Source: Chlamydomonas sphaeroides (Eukaryota; Chlorophyta; Chlorophyceae; Chlamydomonadales; Chlamydomonadaceae). From it: a stretch of DNA of 64,000 nucleotides. The notes below the pieces were generated by a model. It did no database searches. It had not been told where the DNA came from and was given only the letters and a program-made list of their open reading frames with translations. The position numbers and the translations under genes were made by a program. Location: NCBI GenBank assembly GCA_001662425.1, contig BDDC01000037.1, positions 75,817 to 139,816 of the forward strand, given 5' to 3'. Numbering within the stretch: position 1 is the stretch's first letter; each line of letters begins with the position of its first letter. Positions 33,801 through 46,971 of the stretch are shown here, piece after piece.

Positions 33801-36800
33801 CCCCCACCGCCGCGCCGGCGCCGTGCGGCCCCAAACCCTGTGAACCGCTGCCCTGCCGTACCTGCGGCGGCCTGGTGGTCATGAACGGCACCTGCCGTAC
33901 CACGTCCCCGAACAGGCTCATGACCACCTCGACCCGCAGCATGCGGGGCAGGCCTGCGGAGGGGGGGAAGAAGGGGGCCCAGGGTGGGTTTTGGACATGC
34001 GTGGCCGCGACCGCTGAAGAAGCATGCCAGGCGCTCGTCGCAGCCCCTGCCCCGCGAGCACGCATGTGCGGCCGCAGGCCCCTGACCCGCACCGGTCCGC
34101 AGGGCCCCAGGCCGCCGCGAACGCCCCCGTTGCCGGCCTGCCCTGCACCCCCTCCACTCCCTGTCCCCTGTCCCCCTGTCCCACTCCCCCCCCAGGGCTC
34201 ACCCTGCACCACCTCCAGCTCGCGGTCGTTGAGCGTGACGCCGGCGATCGCGTTGGCGTCGCAGTAGTTGCGCACCCGCTTGGCTGCGGCGGGCCGCAGG
34301 CGGCGCTTGCGCACAAACTGGAACACGTCCTGCGAGGCCTGCACCCGCTCGGCCTGGGGAGTGGGGGAGGGCAGGGATGGGGCGGAGGGCCGCGGCAGAG
34401 GCGAGGACGCAGAATGTGTGACGCAGGAAGAGGCGGCATCTGACGCAACATGCCATGGCGGGCGGTGGCGGGCGGGCCGTCGGGCACACCCAGCCGGGGT
34501 ACCGGGGGCGAGGCGGCCGGGTGCCGGGCTGGGCGCAACGCCGCCATGCGCAGCACGGTGCGCACACGCCCAGGTCGTGATCGTCCCCTCCTACCCGCCC
34601 AGCAGCGGCCCGGCACGCAGCCACCTCGCCCTCGCGAGCGCTGCGGCGGCCCGGCCCGGCCCTGACCCCCTTCAGTCCCTGCGCATCTGCTAGGGCGGCC
34701 GCGATCACGCACCTCTGCTGCGCTGGAGGCTCCCCAGTAGGCGGCCACAGCGCCCATGAACCAGCCCACCATCACGATGCCGGTGAGGGCCGTGATGATG
34801 GCCCAGATCTGGAGGTCGGAAGGGTAGGGGAGTGCAGGGATGCAGCGAGGGTGTGGGGAACAGGTGGGTGCAGGGTGGGATAGAGGGAGCAGCAGGGAGA
34901 GGGAAGGTAGGAGTGGGAGCAGCCGAGGGCCGCGAGGACGGGCCGTGGGCGAGGAGCGAAGCCGGCGCTGGACCGGCTGTTGCGAGGAGTCGCCGTTCGC
35001 CGCTTGCCTTGTCGGAGACGGACACAATGGCGACGTCTCCGTAGCCGACGGTCAGAAAGGTGTACATTGTAAAGTACATCGCCACCATGTACCTGTCGTA
35101 TGGTACGGCACGGGGGGGGTTACGGCGCGTTGATGGCGCATCCCGCCGGCAGTCCGCGCCACATCGGCCACACCCGCGGCTGCTGTCCCCTGCACCCAGC
35201 TGCGTCAAGTCAGCTCCCGCCTGCCCCTTTCCTGTTCCCTGGCCCTTGACGGTGAGCCCAAGCTACCGCACCGTGCTCCATCCTTCATGCCCGCCAGGTT
35301 CTCGGCCACAACCCAGCTGTCGCTGTTCAGCATGGTGTTGTTGGTGGCCACCACGCCTGGGGGAGGCAGCGGGTGAGGCGGAAGGGCGGGGGTTGCTCCT
35401 GGGTCGCTAGGTTGGGGCGGCAGGTCGTGGCGGCAGGTCGGGCCGGCAGCGGGAGGAGGGTGGCCGCGGGTGTCGCGGGTGGCCGCGAAGCCGGGGGGAG
35501 GGCCCGGGTTAAGGGATCGGGCGTTGGAGGGGGTCGTCACTGGATGGGGGCCGCGATACGTCGGTATGCAGGACGAGCAGTGTCGGGCGCTGTGGATGGG
35601 TTGCCTGATAGGGCCGTGGCCGCGAGGCAGGCCAGCAGTTGCGTCATGTAGTCGTACTGGTCTGGTGATTTATGCCGCGGCGTCCGGCAGGTGGGGAGGG
35701 ACACGGCCCGGCGCGTCCGAGGCACGGGTGCTACGCGACGCGGTAGCGGCAGCGGCTCATTACCTATGAAGTAGAAGTAGCACGAGTAGTGGTGCATCGT
35801 GATGAACACGATTACCAGCAGCGACAGCAGCGGCAGCTGGCCTCGCCGCCGGAACACGCGCATCTGCGGGGGCCAGGTGCCGGGGCCGCAGAGCCGTAGG
35901 AAGAATCGCTTAGCAGGTCATGATTGTAGTCTCGTAATTTGGTACCGTTAGCGTGGTAAGCACGTGTCGAGTGATAGCTTTCCCCGAGGTCATGCGTCCA
36001 GGGTACGACACAGCCGCGGCCGTGCGGTTTGCAGCGATGGCTGGGGCGCTCGAGCAAGTTCACGGGCCAAGGACACGGCCAGTGCAGCGGCGACCGCGCT
36101 GCCGGCTAGATTGCAGCAAGGCCGCGGCGATGTGCGGGCTACCGCTGCTCGGCAGGTGAGGTGCCTGCCTCGACGCCACAAGCTGGATCCAGTTGTCATG
36201 AGAGGCCGCGGCTGGGTACCTGCCACGCTAGCCCACCTGCAGGTACAGCTGCACATTGCTGCTCTGCGGGCGGAGGCCCGGGGGCGCGACAGGGCCGAGG
36301 ATGAGAGGCGGAGGCACCAGCGGGCGGGTTTGGGGGCAGCGGCGACCCATGGGGCAGCGCCTCAGCGCCGGGGCACACGGCGTACCCACGCGTCCACACG
36401 TCGCACCCGCCCACCCCGTGCGCGCTGCCACCCCCGAGTACGACACATTCGTACTGCCGTACCGACAGCACGTGCGGCATGCGGAGCATCTTGGTCATGC
36501 GCAGCAGTCGGAAGTTCAGCGCCCTGACCGAAAAGTCGTTGGGGCCTGCGCAGCACGCGGGTTGGAGGTTGGCAGCAGGGCAGGCCGGCGTGCCGTCTTG
36601 GGCCGGTTGCCAGGCGAGGCGCAGCGGCAGGCAGCCGGCAGCGACGCCATGGACACGGCTGCGAACGCAGGGCAGGCGCTGACCACCCCAAGCCGCGCCG
36701 CCGCTGCGCCGCCACGGGGCCTTCCACTGCACCGGGGGCCGCACGGGGCGCTGCGACAACAGCCTGGGCCACGCTTCCGCCAGCCCCAATTGCCGTACGG

Positions 36801-39341
36801 TACGGCAGCGTGTGCCGGTCATAAGTCGCCACGTGGAGGATACCCTACAGGCCAAGCTCACGATCCGGCCTCCCGCCGCACCGTCGGCCGCGTTGATGAG
36901 GGTGAGGAAGGGCAGGCACGCCAGCAGGTCCATCCAGCCCCATCGCGACATGTACGACCTTGCGATGCCGCGCCAGCTGCTCTTGACGCGGTAGTCCTCG
37001 GTGATGATCGCCGTACGGAAGTACAGCAGGAAGTCGACCATGCACAGCACGTCTACGGCAAACTCGAAGTTGCCTGGGCAAGACAGCGGAGGCGGGCGCC
37101 GGGGAACGCGAGCTCAGGGCCGAGGGACGCGCCAGCACGGCGTACGTTTGTCTCGGCGCGTGCGACATCGCAGCGGCTACATGGCGCAGTGCCCAGAGGC
37201 CAGCCACGGCATACCATGGCTCGCGCGGCGTGCATCGCCGGGGGCCCCTGTCCCCCGAACGGCGGCCCCTGGCCCGCCTACAGTACGCTGAGCGCGGCGC
37301 CAGGCGCCGCCGCCGCGCCTCCCCGCCTAGCCGCCCATGCTTGGCAGCACCCCTTGCGCACCCAGCCTGCTGGCCCTGAAGCGCAGGTCCCATATGAACA
37401 CCACGACCAACGGCAGCGCCCAGCAGATCCAGGTGTTGATCGGCAGCAGCAGCCAGTCCCACAGCAGCTGCGGGGGCGGAGGGCCGGAGAGGGCGGGGCC
37501 AGGGAGAAACGGACTTCGGTCGTCGGGCGAAGGGAGCAACGGAAGCGTCGGACGAGCGCGGTGCGGTCTAGCGGGCGGCAGCCGCCGCTCCCACAGCAGC
37601 TGCGGGGAGGTGGCAGGTCGGAGGCATGGGGCGGGAAGGGCGGCGGCGGGCGGGCGGCATGGCAGGGGCGCAGAGGCCGGCGGGCGCAGGCGGCGCCATA
37701 CGCCAGCTGCGGGCGCAGCGCGGCGAAGGGATCCCCCCGGGTGGCCATCGCTCGAGGGCAGGACCAGTGATTGTTCAGCCACGTCACGGGCTCCCCAGAC
37801 AGCTGGCAGTTGCGGCCCCACCTTCCCCCGCCCCACACACCAAGGTGTTACTGTATGTTCCTCATTCTGAACACATGTGTGCCGCGTGGGGCGTTTTACC
37901 TGACTTCCCAACGAACACACAACACTCGGCCCCACACACGGCCCTGTGAAGTTGAACACACGATCCCGCCGCCAACCGCACCTTGAACATGGAGTTGGGG
38001 TGCACGGGGCCCCACAGCGCCACCTGCGCCACGTTGGCCAGCGAAAGCGGCATGTCCAGCTGCACCGCCAGACCGCCGCCGGGCATGGCGCCGCCGGAGC
38101 CCTTGCGCGCCCCTGGCGCAGCACCCGGGCCGCCAGGCACGGCAGCGGCGCCGGAGCCGGCCCCGGCGGCGCGCAGGGCCTCGGCAAAGGAAGCCCCGTC
38201 CGGCGCGCCGCCGCCTGAGGCGGTCGGCTCGGCGCTGGTGTAGGCGGCGGCGGCGGTGGTCACGGAGGCGCCGGCGACGAGGGAGGCGTCGCGCTCCATT
38301 TGGGCCATCTCGCTGGCGGCTTCCTGCGGGGAGGGGGGTTGGCGAGGGCGCCGGGGGTCTCAGGGACACGGGAGGGAGCAGGGAGGAGCGCTGCTGGCCT
38401 TGGGCGCAGCACCGGGCTCGCCATGAGGGGTCTACAGGTGCATACAGGTGTGTGCTTGTGGGGCGGCGTGGGGCGTTTCCGGCGCCGGCCTGCGGCCGGC
38501 GCGTGCGCGGGGCGGCAGCGCCGCCGCTTGTGTGCGTGTGTGTGAGTGTGTGGTGACGGCACGGCGGGGCGCCGCACCTCGAAGGACAGGTCGTCCGACA
38601 TGTATTGCTCAAAGGAGAGCTTGAAGAAGGCCTGCAGCCGGACCATGAAGGGCGCCTGCTTGACCTGTACGGGCCAAGGAGGTTAAGGCAGCGTCAGAGA
38701 TACTTGAGGCCGTGCCAGCGTAGCGGGGACGCCGGAGAAACGCGTGTTCCGTCGGCGCACGGCCGCCCAAACCAGAAGCAAGCTGACCGGCGACAGCGTG
38801 TAGGCCGTGCCGCAGTCCCAGCGCCCAGTGGTTATGACCACGTGGCGGCAATGTATGGGGGCCCTAGGGTGTCGGCCGGTAGGATGTCGGCCGGTAGAAA
38901 CGCACCTGGCTGGATGTGGTGGGTAGCCAGCTGAGCACGAGCTCCAGCATCCAGTTGCGCTTGGGCTGCAGGGCGGCCGCGGCAGGAGCCGGCATGTGGG
39001 TCAGGTGGTGGCGAAGGGGGGCTGGCTGGCGGCGTGCGGTGCGTGACCCAGGGCGTGCGGTGTGTGATGGGAAGGGGTCGTGGATGCTGCATAGGGAGGA
39101 TGGGGAGCGCACGCAGCAAGCAGGCGGGTCCCGCTTGGGGTCGGCGGGAGATGGCACGCACCGGCAGGGCGGACTGCCCGCGAGAGAGCGACGTCGACGG
39201 GTGGGACTTAAGCCCAAGCTCCTCGGAGCCTGCAGCGCGCTGCTTCATGCTGCTGCCTTCCACGCTCGTGGCTGTAAGGGCACCAGGCAAGACCCTGGCG
39301 TCCGGGGGTTGGACGAAGGGTGTTGGGCCGGGCGTGCCCAT
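30876..39341 (-). CDS. Voltage-gated K channel with cyclic-nucleotide-binding fold (EAG/CNG superfamily)
   Basis: Nineteen exons, all in phase, about 1,013 residues from ATG 39,341 (a second in-frame ATG is at 39,248). Exons: 39341-39162, 38965-38906, 38664-38578, 38323-37982, 37467-37362, 37073-36849, 36545-36463, 36263-36237, 35863-35764, 35356-35272, 35092-35008, 34808-34713, 34353-34203, 33953-33862, 33650-33548, 32996-32416, 32131-32003, 31517-31419, 31286-30876. S1 is near 37,440, S2 near 37,030, and S4 (FRLLRMTKMLRMPHVL) near 36,500. S5 lies at 35,830. The filter is TVGYGD at about 35,030, and S6 at 34,780. A C-linker leads to the binding fold (GEIGTEVYFLKSGHLQVV ... EGSVFGLAS ... GAPRAASVQA). 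About 170 residues are inserted inside that fold. The usual FGE Glu is replaced. K selectivity follows from the filter; ligand binding is doubtful. Confidence 0.93.
33253..33298 (-). repeat. Ten-base tandem repeat in a K channel intron
   Basis: Four to five copies of TGAGCGGCTG (plus-strand reading) lie within the intron between the two exons that open the nucleotide-binding fold. No further role is apparent. Confidence 0.9.
34809..35007 (-). other. GC-AG intron after the K channel selectivity filter
   Basis: The pore exon ends SVSDK with AAG/GCAAGC on the minus strand, and the next exon starts IWAIITAL after a CAG. Both are phase 0. This is another GC donor in the window. Coordinates are given in the direction of transcription. 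Confidence 0.75.
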
Positions 39342-41456
39342 GGGCCCCGGTCAAGTGTTCCAGATGCGATAATGAGTTGCTTTTAGCGTGATGCAGCTCG
39401 CGGCTGCGATGCGGGCACGGCCACGCTGCGGTGGCCGAGCATGTCGAGTGAGCGACAGGTAATCAATCACTGTTGCGCCAGCTGCAAATGTTGTAATACA
39501 TCACATCTGTCTAACGCACGCTAAGCAGAAGGATGACGAGCGACCGGCGTTGACTGTGTGCTCGGTTTCCAGCGGTCATCAAGAAGGAAGAAACAACAAT
39601 GCATCAGCTTATACTACTTGCTATCTCAAGTGCGCGCTGCCAGCTGTCGCTGCACGTACGGCATGTTTCTTTGGCACGCAACCCCCCCTCCCCCCTGGCT
39701 TTCACCTCCTGGCGTCAGGGCAGGGCTCCGCTAAGGGCGAGGTCGAGAGGCTCAGGAAGCAAGGCTCTCCTGATTAAGCTGATACCACGGCTAAAGTTTA
39801 AAGCCTTTGCAATCACGTCGAAAGCGCTCCGGAGGGGACCCCTGCCTAACGGATAAACGTTTCGTTGCGTTTTGCAACGTTAGGTCGTCCCTTATTGCCG
39901 CTGTTTCGTGCCTATACTTTACATTTAGTTTTCCGGTTTTACGATTTAGTTTTCCGTACACGGCGGCGGTATGGCGCTGCAGCCGGCATTGACCGCTACG
40001 CACCTTGAATGGGAGATGACCCGGCCGCGACACTCACGGCGGTGTCTGGAATTTTTAAGGCCTACATACATAGCTCGGCACCCTTCATGCACAGAGCGGA
40101 CTGGAGAGCAACAAACATGTGCCGTCGCGGCGGCCCTGCTAGCCTGCTAGCCTGCCGCAGTGGGCGACCCCTGGGTCGCTGGGTACGAGCCCGGGGCCCG
40201 AGGATCCCTTGGCTGGGCAGGCTGGGTCTGCCATACCGCAGGCCTAACAAGGATTGGGCCCCAATACGATGTGTACCAAGGCCTACGAAGCCTCAAAGCC
40301 ATTGCCACCGCCTACCGCACGCCCCAGCAGACCGCCAGACGAGCGTCCCTCCCAGCATCGGTACTGCCCAGGAGGAGCCCTCCAGGTACCGCGCCTACCG
40401 CGCAATGAAGCACCAACAGATCATCATGATAATGGTTTACCCCTCAACGACCGACCGCCACGCTCTCCCCCTGTCGCAGGGGCCGTACGAGCAGCTATGT
40501 TGCCACAACCAGCAGTCGTCGCCGCTGTCGGCGTGTCGCCTCAGCGGCTCGAGCGCTTCACCCTTGCCATGTGGCCGTGCACGCAAGGAATGGACATCTC
40601 AACACGCAAATAGATAGGTTGCCGCCCGGGGTGCTCCAGGGTCGACATATGGATGCCAGAAACCCACGTACGGCCCCGCTTCGTCTCAGCGGGTTTCGAA
40701 CACTACTGCGCGTGCTCTGAGACCGCGTATCTCAGCGGCCTCGCCTGCACACGGCTTAGGCCCTCGGCCGCGCAGGCACTGCACCCACTTTGGCTCGCAG
40801 TGGGAGGCTCGTGCCTTCAATACCACGAGTAAGGACAGCTCCAGGCAGATGGAAACCCCTCCACTCCAGTCAAAGCAACATGAATGTACGCATGCGGCAC
40901 CTGATGCCGACCATTGCCATTGCTGGGAATGCATCATGGCCAGCGCCCCAACGAACCCGTTAACATCATGACTAGAACCTACCCGCGTGCTACCAGATCC
41001 GCGTGCCGACAGATCTAGCAGGCGGGGTCTGCATGTACAAGGGGCGAGCGCCACGGCTGCATAGCGTGTGCGCTTGCAGCTGCGGTCCGAGCACCAGCGG
41101 CAATGCACGCATCCTGCTTGCAGCCACCGCGCCATGCTCCAGCGCTGCCCCGCCTGCATACCACACGTCAACCACCTTATGCTCCCAACTAACGTCAGGC
41201 ATGCCTTTCTCCGCATTTACCACCATAGCCATGCTCTTGGGCATGGCAACAAGCATAAGTGCACGTGGTTCCATTGGTGTCACGGACACATCTCCGCGCC
41301 GGCTGCGGCGCACCTCGCCTCTCTCGCCGCGGCACGGAAGGATGCTTCGCACCGCCGCACACGGCCGCAAACGGCGCGCCGGGCCGCTGGGCCGCTGGGC
41401 CGCTGGGCCCGCCGGGCCTGCCCCCCCCACCGCCTCGTCACGCGCCGCTGTAGGCG
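39342..41456. other. Intergenic, no gene seen
   Basis: Upstream region of the K channel gene and downstream region of the sulfotransferase gene. It includes a distinctly AT-rich patch at 39,780-39,960. No TATA box or splice-supported exon was found. Confidence 0.55.
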
Positions 41457-43649
41457 TCATGCGTAGGCGGCCTTCCAGGACTCGGGCACCCGGTAGATGG
41501 ACTTCTCGTCCGCCATGCGCATCAGCTCCAGCACCGAGGGCCGGTAGAAGTCGCGCAGCCGCGCCAGCGCGGCAGCCAGCGCGGGGTTTAGTTGCTGGGG
41601 GCTGGGCCGCAGTGACGGGGCGTGTGGGGGCGCAGAGCTGCGGCCCTGCGGGGCCGGCATTATTCAAGAGGGGAGCAGCGGGGTGCAGGCGTCAGGCCCG
41701 TGCTGCATGCCGGCACGCAACTGACGAGTCCTGCCCCAGCTAGCGAGCGCCGTGCGGCCCAGCCGGTTCGCGTGACTCTGGAAGCGTGTGGCTTGTACAG
41801 CATGCGGCTCGCACATTACCTGCTGCTGTCCGCACGTCCAGCCGTAGCAGGCTTGCGAGTTGTAGACGGTGCGTATGGCGGACTCGTTGTAGGCGAACGG
41901 CTGGGCGCCAATGTGCCACTCCACGCGGCGCAGCACCTGCGTGGGAGCGAGGCGGAGGGCGGCGGCGCGCCAGGGGGAGCGTGTGCGTTGATGTCCGCGC
42001 TGGCGGGGCCCTTAGGTGGGATGCCCCTGGCTTGAGGCGCCCCGCAAGCCCTGCCGCATGCTGCCGTACACTCCACACCCTGCCGTACCTGAATGGGGTC
42101 TGCGGACATGTCTTCCGTGTACACGACCAGAACCTGTGAGGGTCGGGAGGGCCGGCGAGGATGGCCGCGGCAGGGCGTCATGATACGAGCAAGCGTGCCC
42201 TACGGTGCGCAGGCGCCACACACGAGGTCCGCCCCGACCCAGTTGGTCCGCACAGTCATCGCTGCGCCGCACCTGCTCCTTGGGGAACTCCCGCAGGTAG
42301 TTGGACAGGAAGGCGTCGTACACGGACAGCCCCAGGATGTCTGGTGAGGGGTGGCACGGGGCGCGAGAGGCGCGCTAGGCACGGGGAAGAGACGTATCTG
42401 CTGCAGCGGCTCGGGGCCAGGCTGCGGCAGGCCCCCCCAACCCAGCCACCGCTGCTGCCATTCATAGCTCCGCCACCATCCCTCTTGGCTCACGGTTGGT
42501 CATGAGGCACTGCATAATCAGCACCGCGCTCAGCCGGGGCTGCGGCGGCCGCAGGCCAGCGGCGCGCGCCAGGCAGGCCTCCAGCGGCGGCAGCTCGGCG
42601 GCCACGTAATCGGCAAAGGCCAGACTGCTGTTTACCTGTGCGGGGAAAGGGGGATATGGTTATGGGGCGTGTGTTGTGAGGGCGGGAAATGGCGTGTGGG
42701 TGGTGGTGGGTGGAGTTTCAGGCCGCTGCGTTATTGGGTCAGGCCCACGGGCAGTGTGCGCGTGCTGCGGCAGCGTCGGCAGCGCGCCTGCATACCGTGC
42801 GGCCCAGCCTCTGCTGCTCGGTGAAGCGGCTGAGGGCGCGGTCCACCGGCTCCCGTAGCATGATGACGATCTGCTCGTGGTTGAAGGAGGGGGGTCGCGA
42901 GGCCAGGCAGGGCCCTTAGGTTTGTTGGCGAGCGAGGGGCGGCGGTCGGCTGCACGGGGTGCGCGCGGCCGTGCTCCCTGCCTTGACGATGGTGAGGGCC
43001 AGCAGTCGCTGACATCTAGGACCCGCCCGGTACCCAGCCCCGCGTTGCCCACCTTGATGGCCGGGTTGATGGTTTTGAGCACCTGGGGGCAGCAGCTGCA
43101 GCTGAAGTGCGTCGCGGTCCAGTCGCCAACCAGCACCGGTCCCGGCGCCTGGCGGCGCTGCTGCTCGGCCATCACCAGGTAGGGCTCGAGCGGGTTCTCG
43201 CAGGTCGGCACCACGTATCGGTCGCCGTTGAGCAGGAAGCTCTCCTGCGAGGCGCGTAGCGGACGTGATGGGTGCGTGAGGATGGCGGATATGTGAGGGG
43301 TGGGTTATGCGTACCTTTTTGGGACCGACGTTCCGCAGCATAGGGTTCGAGCTAAGGTGCATCCATAGCGAGGACGTTCCGCACTGCGTGGGGGCGCGGA
43401 GGAGGGCAACAGGTGGATGTGCATGTCGCCGGCACGCACGCGTCGTGTATAATGACGGTTGCAGGGCTGCAGCCCAACAGCAGTTTCATGAGTGCCTACC
43501 TTTTGCTGGCCAACGACGGCAAAGTCGATTGCTGGGCTTGAAGGCGATGCTAGCGTCTGCGACGCCTGCGATGCGACTTCTGCCCGCAGCCGCCGGCCGC
43601 CTGTGCGTCCCAAGGCGAGCACCAGAAGTACTAGAGTCAAGAGCATCAT
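41457..43649 (-). CDS. Golgi-type PAPS-dependent sulfotransferase
   Basis: Nine exons in phase: 43649-43500, 43383-43315, 43244-43053, 42870-42796, 42635-42494, 42340-42273, 42133-42089, 41936-41820, 41594-41457; 331 residues. The start MMLLTLVLLVLALG followed by Arg residues is a type II signal anchor. The 5'-phosphosulfate loop follows as DFAVVGQQK joined to CGTSSLWMHL. The 3'-phosphate motif is IVIMLREPVDRALSRF (about 42,830). Later segments give VLVVYTEDM, then VEWHIG, and a short C-terminal helix region with LRDFYRPSVLELMRM. These match the carbohydrate (heparan/chondroitin-type) sulfotransferase fold, which moves sulfate from PAPS to sugar or Tyr hydroxyls in the Golgi lumen. The natural acceptor is unknown; cell-wall glycoproteins or polysaccharides are likely. 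Length is normal for a catalytic domain plus anchor. Confidence 0.88.
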
Positions 43650-45680
43650 TTGGAGGCGTGACGAAGGTCGCGAAGTTGAGGGGTCTTTGAGTAAGGCGTT
43701 TTTGGTCTACGCTTGTTTGCTGTTGACAAGGAGGTGTAAGGTACATACAAGTTTGCGCGCGTTGTCCATATGTTGGTCGCGAGCGCCCCGCAACATGCGC
43801 GACCCCGATGCGTACTTGTGGCAGTACAACCGGCGCTGTCACGCACCGGACCCGTGTGCAGGGCCCCCAGAAGCGCACATCATATTCAACACGATATGTA
43901 TGCAGACGCACATGATTCCTACGGCTCGGTGGGGACTTCCGCTGAAGTCCCCCAGGCTGACTGGCGGCGCGCCCCGAGCTTCCGCCCGAAAGCGGCCCGG
44001 GACTGCCCGGGACAGGCCCGCGGTGCCCACAGCTGGCACTCCACGCAAGCTAGCCACACGTGCAGACGAGAACATCATAGCGATGCCCCACACTCCTGCC
44101 CTGGTCAGTGTTCTGGTCTTCCCCGGTCTTCCCCGGCCGCTCCCCGGCCCGCCTCCCTACGCTGCTCGGTGGTGCTGCAGTCGTAAGGCCGGCTGCGGCC
44201 GGGTAACTCAGTCCTCCAGGGGCCGGTGGTCTTGAAGCGTGTGAGCGGCGTGTGAGCGGCGGACACCGTGCTACCTTCACTCGTGGCTTTGTTGAGCCTG
44301 CTGTGATGCCACGCCGGCGGCACAGGGCGTCGAGCCAACTGGGGGAGTGCTCGCTGAGACCTGCACAGGAGCAGGCGACCAGGGCCGGTAGTCTTGAAGC
44401 GCGCAGATCCACGGCCGGTGTCCCTCCCCTGCTGCCCCGACTACGCCACAGCCCCAACGCGCCAGCAGTGCCGAGCTAGGGGGCAGGGGCCCCATGGGAC
44501 TGAGTTGCAGTGTCAGGGGCGATGCCCTGAACGTGACAGGCCGGGTCAGGCCTGGGCAGGGCAGTTCGCTGTTGCCGTTGGCCCAACGTCCTGGCCCCCC
44601 TTCCTCCCCTGCACCCCGCCTTCCGCTCCTCCCCTCTGGCCGCAGCCGTGGGGTACGCAGCAATCAAGGTGTCGTCCCGGCTGCCGCCACATCGGCGTCC
44701 GGGCAGCGGGCAAGCCGGTGCCTGGGAAAGACACACTAATGGCGTAAAACAGATGGACGAAGTTCCACTAATGGCGTGGGAACTGCCTCTCACCGCGCAC
44801 ATGGCCTTGCCCCGCCCCTCTCCAAGGCGAAGTGCGGTTCTGTGGCACGGCGATTAACGGGTATGGGGCTACGGATCGTGCGCCGCGCGGTGCCCCATAG
44901 CGCAGCTGAGCCACTGGTCGGGCGCGGCGCCAATCCGACGACAACCCGATTGCGGCAGAGCCTGGAAGCCGGGCTCCGTCCCGAACAGGCCTGCCCACCT
45001 TTTGCCTGCCCCTTCCGCCGTGCCAAACCGATATGTTGCCCTGTTCGCCCGACCCCGGGGAGGCCCTTGCCCGACACTGCCGACGCCCAGCCCGCCGTAC
45101 CCGCCGCTGCTTGGCTGGTTCATGGTTGATGTGGTATCTCACCGGGGAGCAGCCCACGCCGCCCGGCGGTCCGGCGGCCCGGCCCCGGCAGTCGCCCCGG
45201 GCGGACTGCCGGGGCCGCTGCTCGTGCCGCCGGCGGGCGGCTCGTAGTTGCCGGCGAGACCGGGTCCGGGTGCCATACCAGAAGAGGCATACATAGTTAC
45301 CGTGCTAATGTCGGGGCGTGTGGAGTATCTGATGAGTGCGGTGTGATGCCAGTCCCATGCAGTGGGGTTGACGTTGCTTATGGGACGGGGTTAGGGGGGG
45401 GCAGGGGTCGTGTGGGAGGCGGTGGGACCCCTATGGGCGAGGTTGGGGCCAGGGGTAACCAGGGGAGGGCTCTCCCCTGGGGGTAACCCCTGGTAACCCC
45501 TGGCTTGGGCGTTGGGGCGTGCGGGGGACTGGGGTCAACGCAGATAGCCATAACTTCACCGCTACCTGCTCCCACAACCAAGTACAACAGGGGACAACAG
45601 CGCTGCGAGTCGCTGGTTGCTCGCCCCCGTAGGGGCGCGAGGCTTACCGGTCGGGACCTTGAACAAGGACGACGTACTAG
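43650..45680. other. Intergenic, no gene seen
   Basis: Sulfotransferase promoter region without a clear TATA box, then plain GC-rich sequence. An imperfect inverted repeat lies at 45,449-45,503. Open frames at 44.2-45.2 kb lack domains and splice support. Confidence 0.5.
45449..45503. repeat. Imperfect inverted repeat of CCAGGGGTAACC units
   Basis: The left arm CCAGGGGTAACCAGGGGAG faces CTCCCCTGG and two TAACCCCTGG units on the right, with a four-base spacer. The right arm has one extra unit. A stable hairpin is possible. Confidence 0.7.
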
Positions 45681-46971
45681 AATGCAGCGGTACGCGTTAG
45701 GGATCGTATCCCAGACTCGCGACCTGCGGCTCATTCGGTTGCAATTCGTATGCACGAGCTGGTCCGGGCTGCTGCAGCTGAAGGGCAAGGCCGTGGGGCC
45801 CCAGGCCGCGGCCAATACGCTGTGGGCCTGCGCCAAGCTGCGCTACGGCAGCAACCCCGACCTGATGCACCACCTGACCGGCACGATAGCGCAGAGTGAC
45901 AGAGCAGACGCCCAGGCCCTGGCAAACACATGGTACGCGCTGGGCGAGCTGGCGGAGGACTTTGGGCACGCGCCACTGCTCAAACACCTGCAGCAGCTGG
46001 AGGCAGCGGCGCTGGCGAAGCTTGGGGCCACCGGCCGCGACGGCTTCACGGTTCAGGCCATGTCCAACATGCTGCTCACGTGTGCCAAGCTGAGGTACGG
46101 CGATGCTACCTTCAACCGGCTCCTGGCAGCAGCAATTGTTAACCAGCCGCCTCAGCGGCTAGTGGCACAGGATCTGACCAACACTCTCTGGGCGCTGACG
46201 CGGCTGGCGATCGCCGCTGGGGGCCAGGAGGCCGCGACTACCGCCAGCGCGCAGCCAGAGGCAGTCAAGGCGCTGGCGGCAGAGTGCCTGCGGCGGCGCT
46301 TCCGCGACTTCAAGCCGCAGGATCTCAGTAACTCCGCCTGGGCGCTGGCCAAGATGGGTTTGGCGGACCGGGCCTGGTTCGCTGCCTTGTCGGAGGCCGC
46401 CGCAAAGCCGGGCGCTATGGCCACTACCGATGCTACCGCCGGCCAGGACTGGAGCAACTGTGGTACGCACTAGCACTGGTGCGCCACCGGCCGCCGCCCA
46501 CGCTCCTGCCCACTACCGCCGCCGTGCCTGGCATGCTTCGGGCCAGCGCCAAGCCGCAGCACTGCGCCAATCTGGTGTGGGCGCTGGCGGCCCTGGCGCA
46601 GGACGACGAGCGGCTGGTGGGCGCGCTGGTGGAGCGGGTGGCGCAGCTGTCACGGCAGGCTGCCACGCAGGACCTGGCCACCAGCCTGTGGGCGGTGGCG
46701 GTGATGGGCCCGGGGGCCCTCTCGCGCCACCGCACTGCCGCGGAGCCGCTGCTGCGGGAGGTGGCGCGGCGCTGGGCGGCCGTCGACGGCGGGATGGCCT
46801 TCGTCCCCGAGGATCTCAAGCAGCTGCAGACGGCGCACAGAGAGCTGCAGCGCGCCGAGGGCTGTGCGGGCCTGGTCAGTATCGCTTCTGGACGAGCTGG
46901 CGGACGCCCGCGGCCCTGCCAGCTCGCTTCTGGAGGCCATCGGCGGGGCCGTGGCGCGGGCAAAGGCGTAG
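45681..46971 (+). pseudogene. Broken OPR (octotricopeptide repeat) gene copy
   Basis: The frame from 45,681 encodes repeated NTLWACAKLRYG, LANTWYALGEL, LTNTLWALTRL and LSNSAWALAKMG units, the signature of algal OPR proteins that bind organelle RNA. It parallels the intact protein at 56,766-59,451 segment by segment (SNSAWALAKMG...DRAWFAAL against SNSAWAVAKMG...DQAWFTAL). Near 46,458 the frame breaks: WSN runs into a stop, while the next frame continues YALALV as in the intact protein, so one base appears to be missing. A second shift near 46,884 is needed to read on to LLDELADARGPASSLLEA and the stop at 46,971. The N-terminal third and the C-terminal RAP domain are absent. Sequencing error cannot explain the missing ends. 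Confidence 0.8.

Noticed and set aside
40686..40720. GGGTTTCGAAC read as a possible tRNA B box
   Set aside because: No A box, acceptor stem or anticodon arm can be folded around it. No tRNA or rRNA gene was found in the window.
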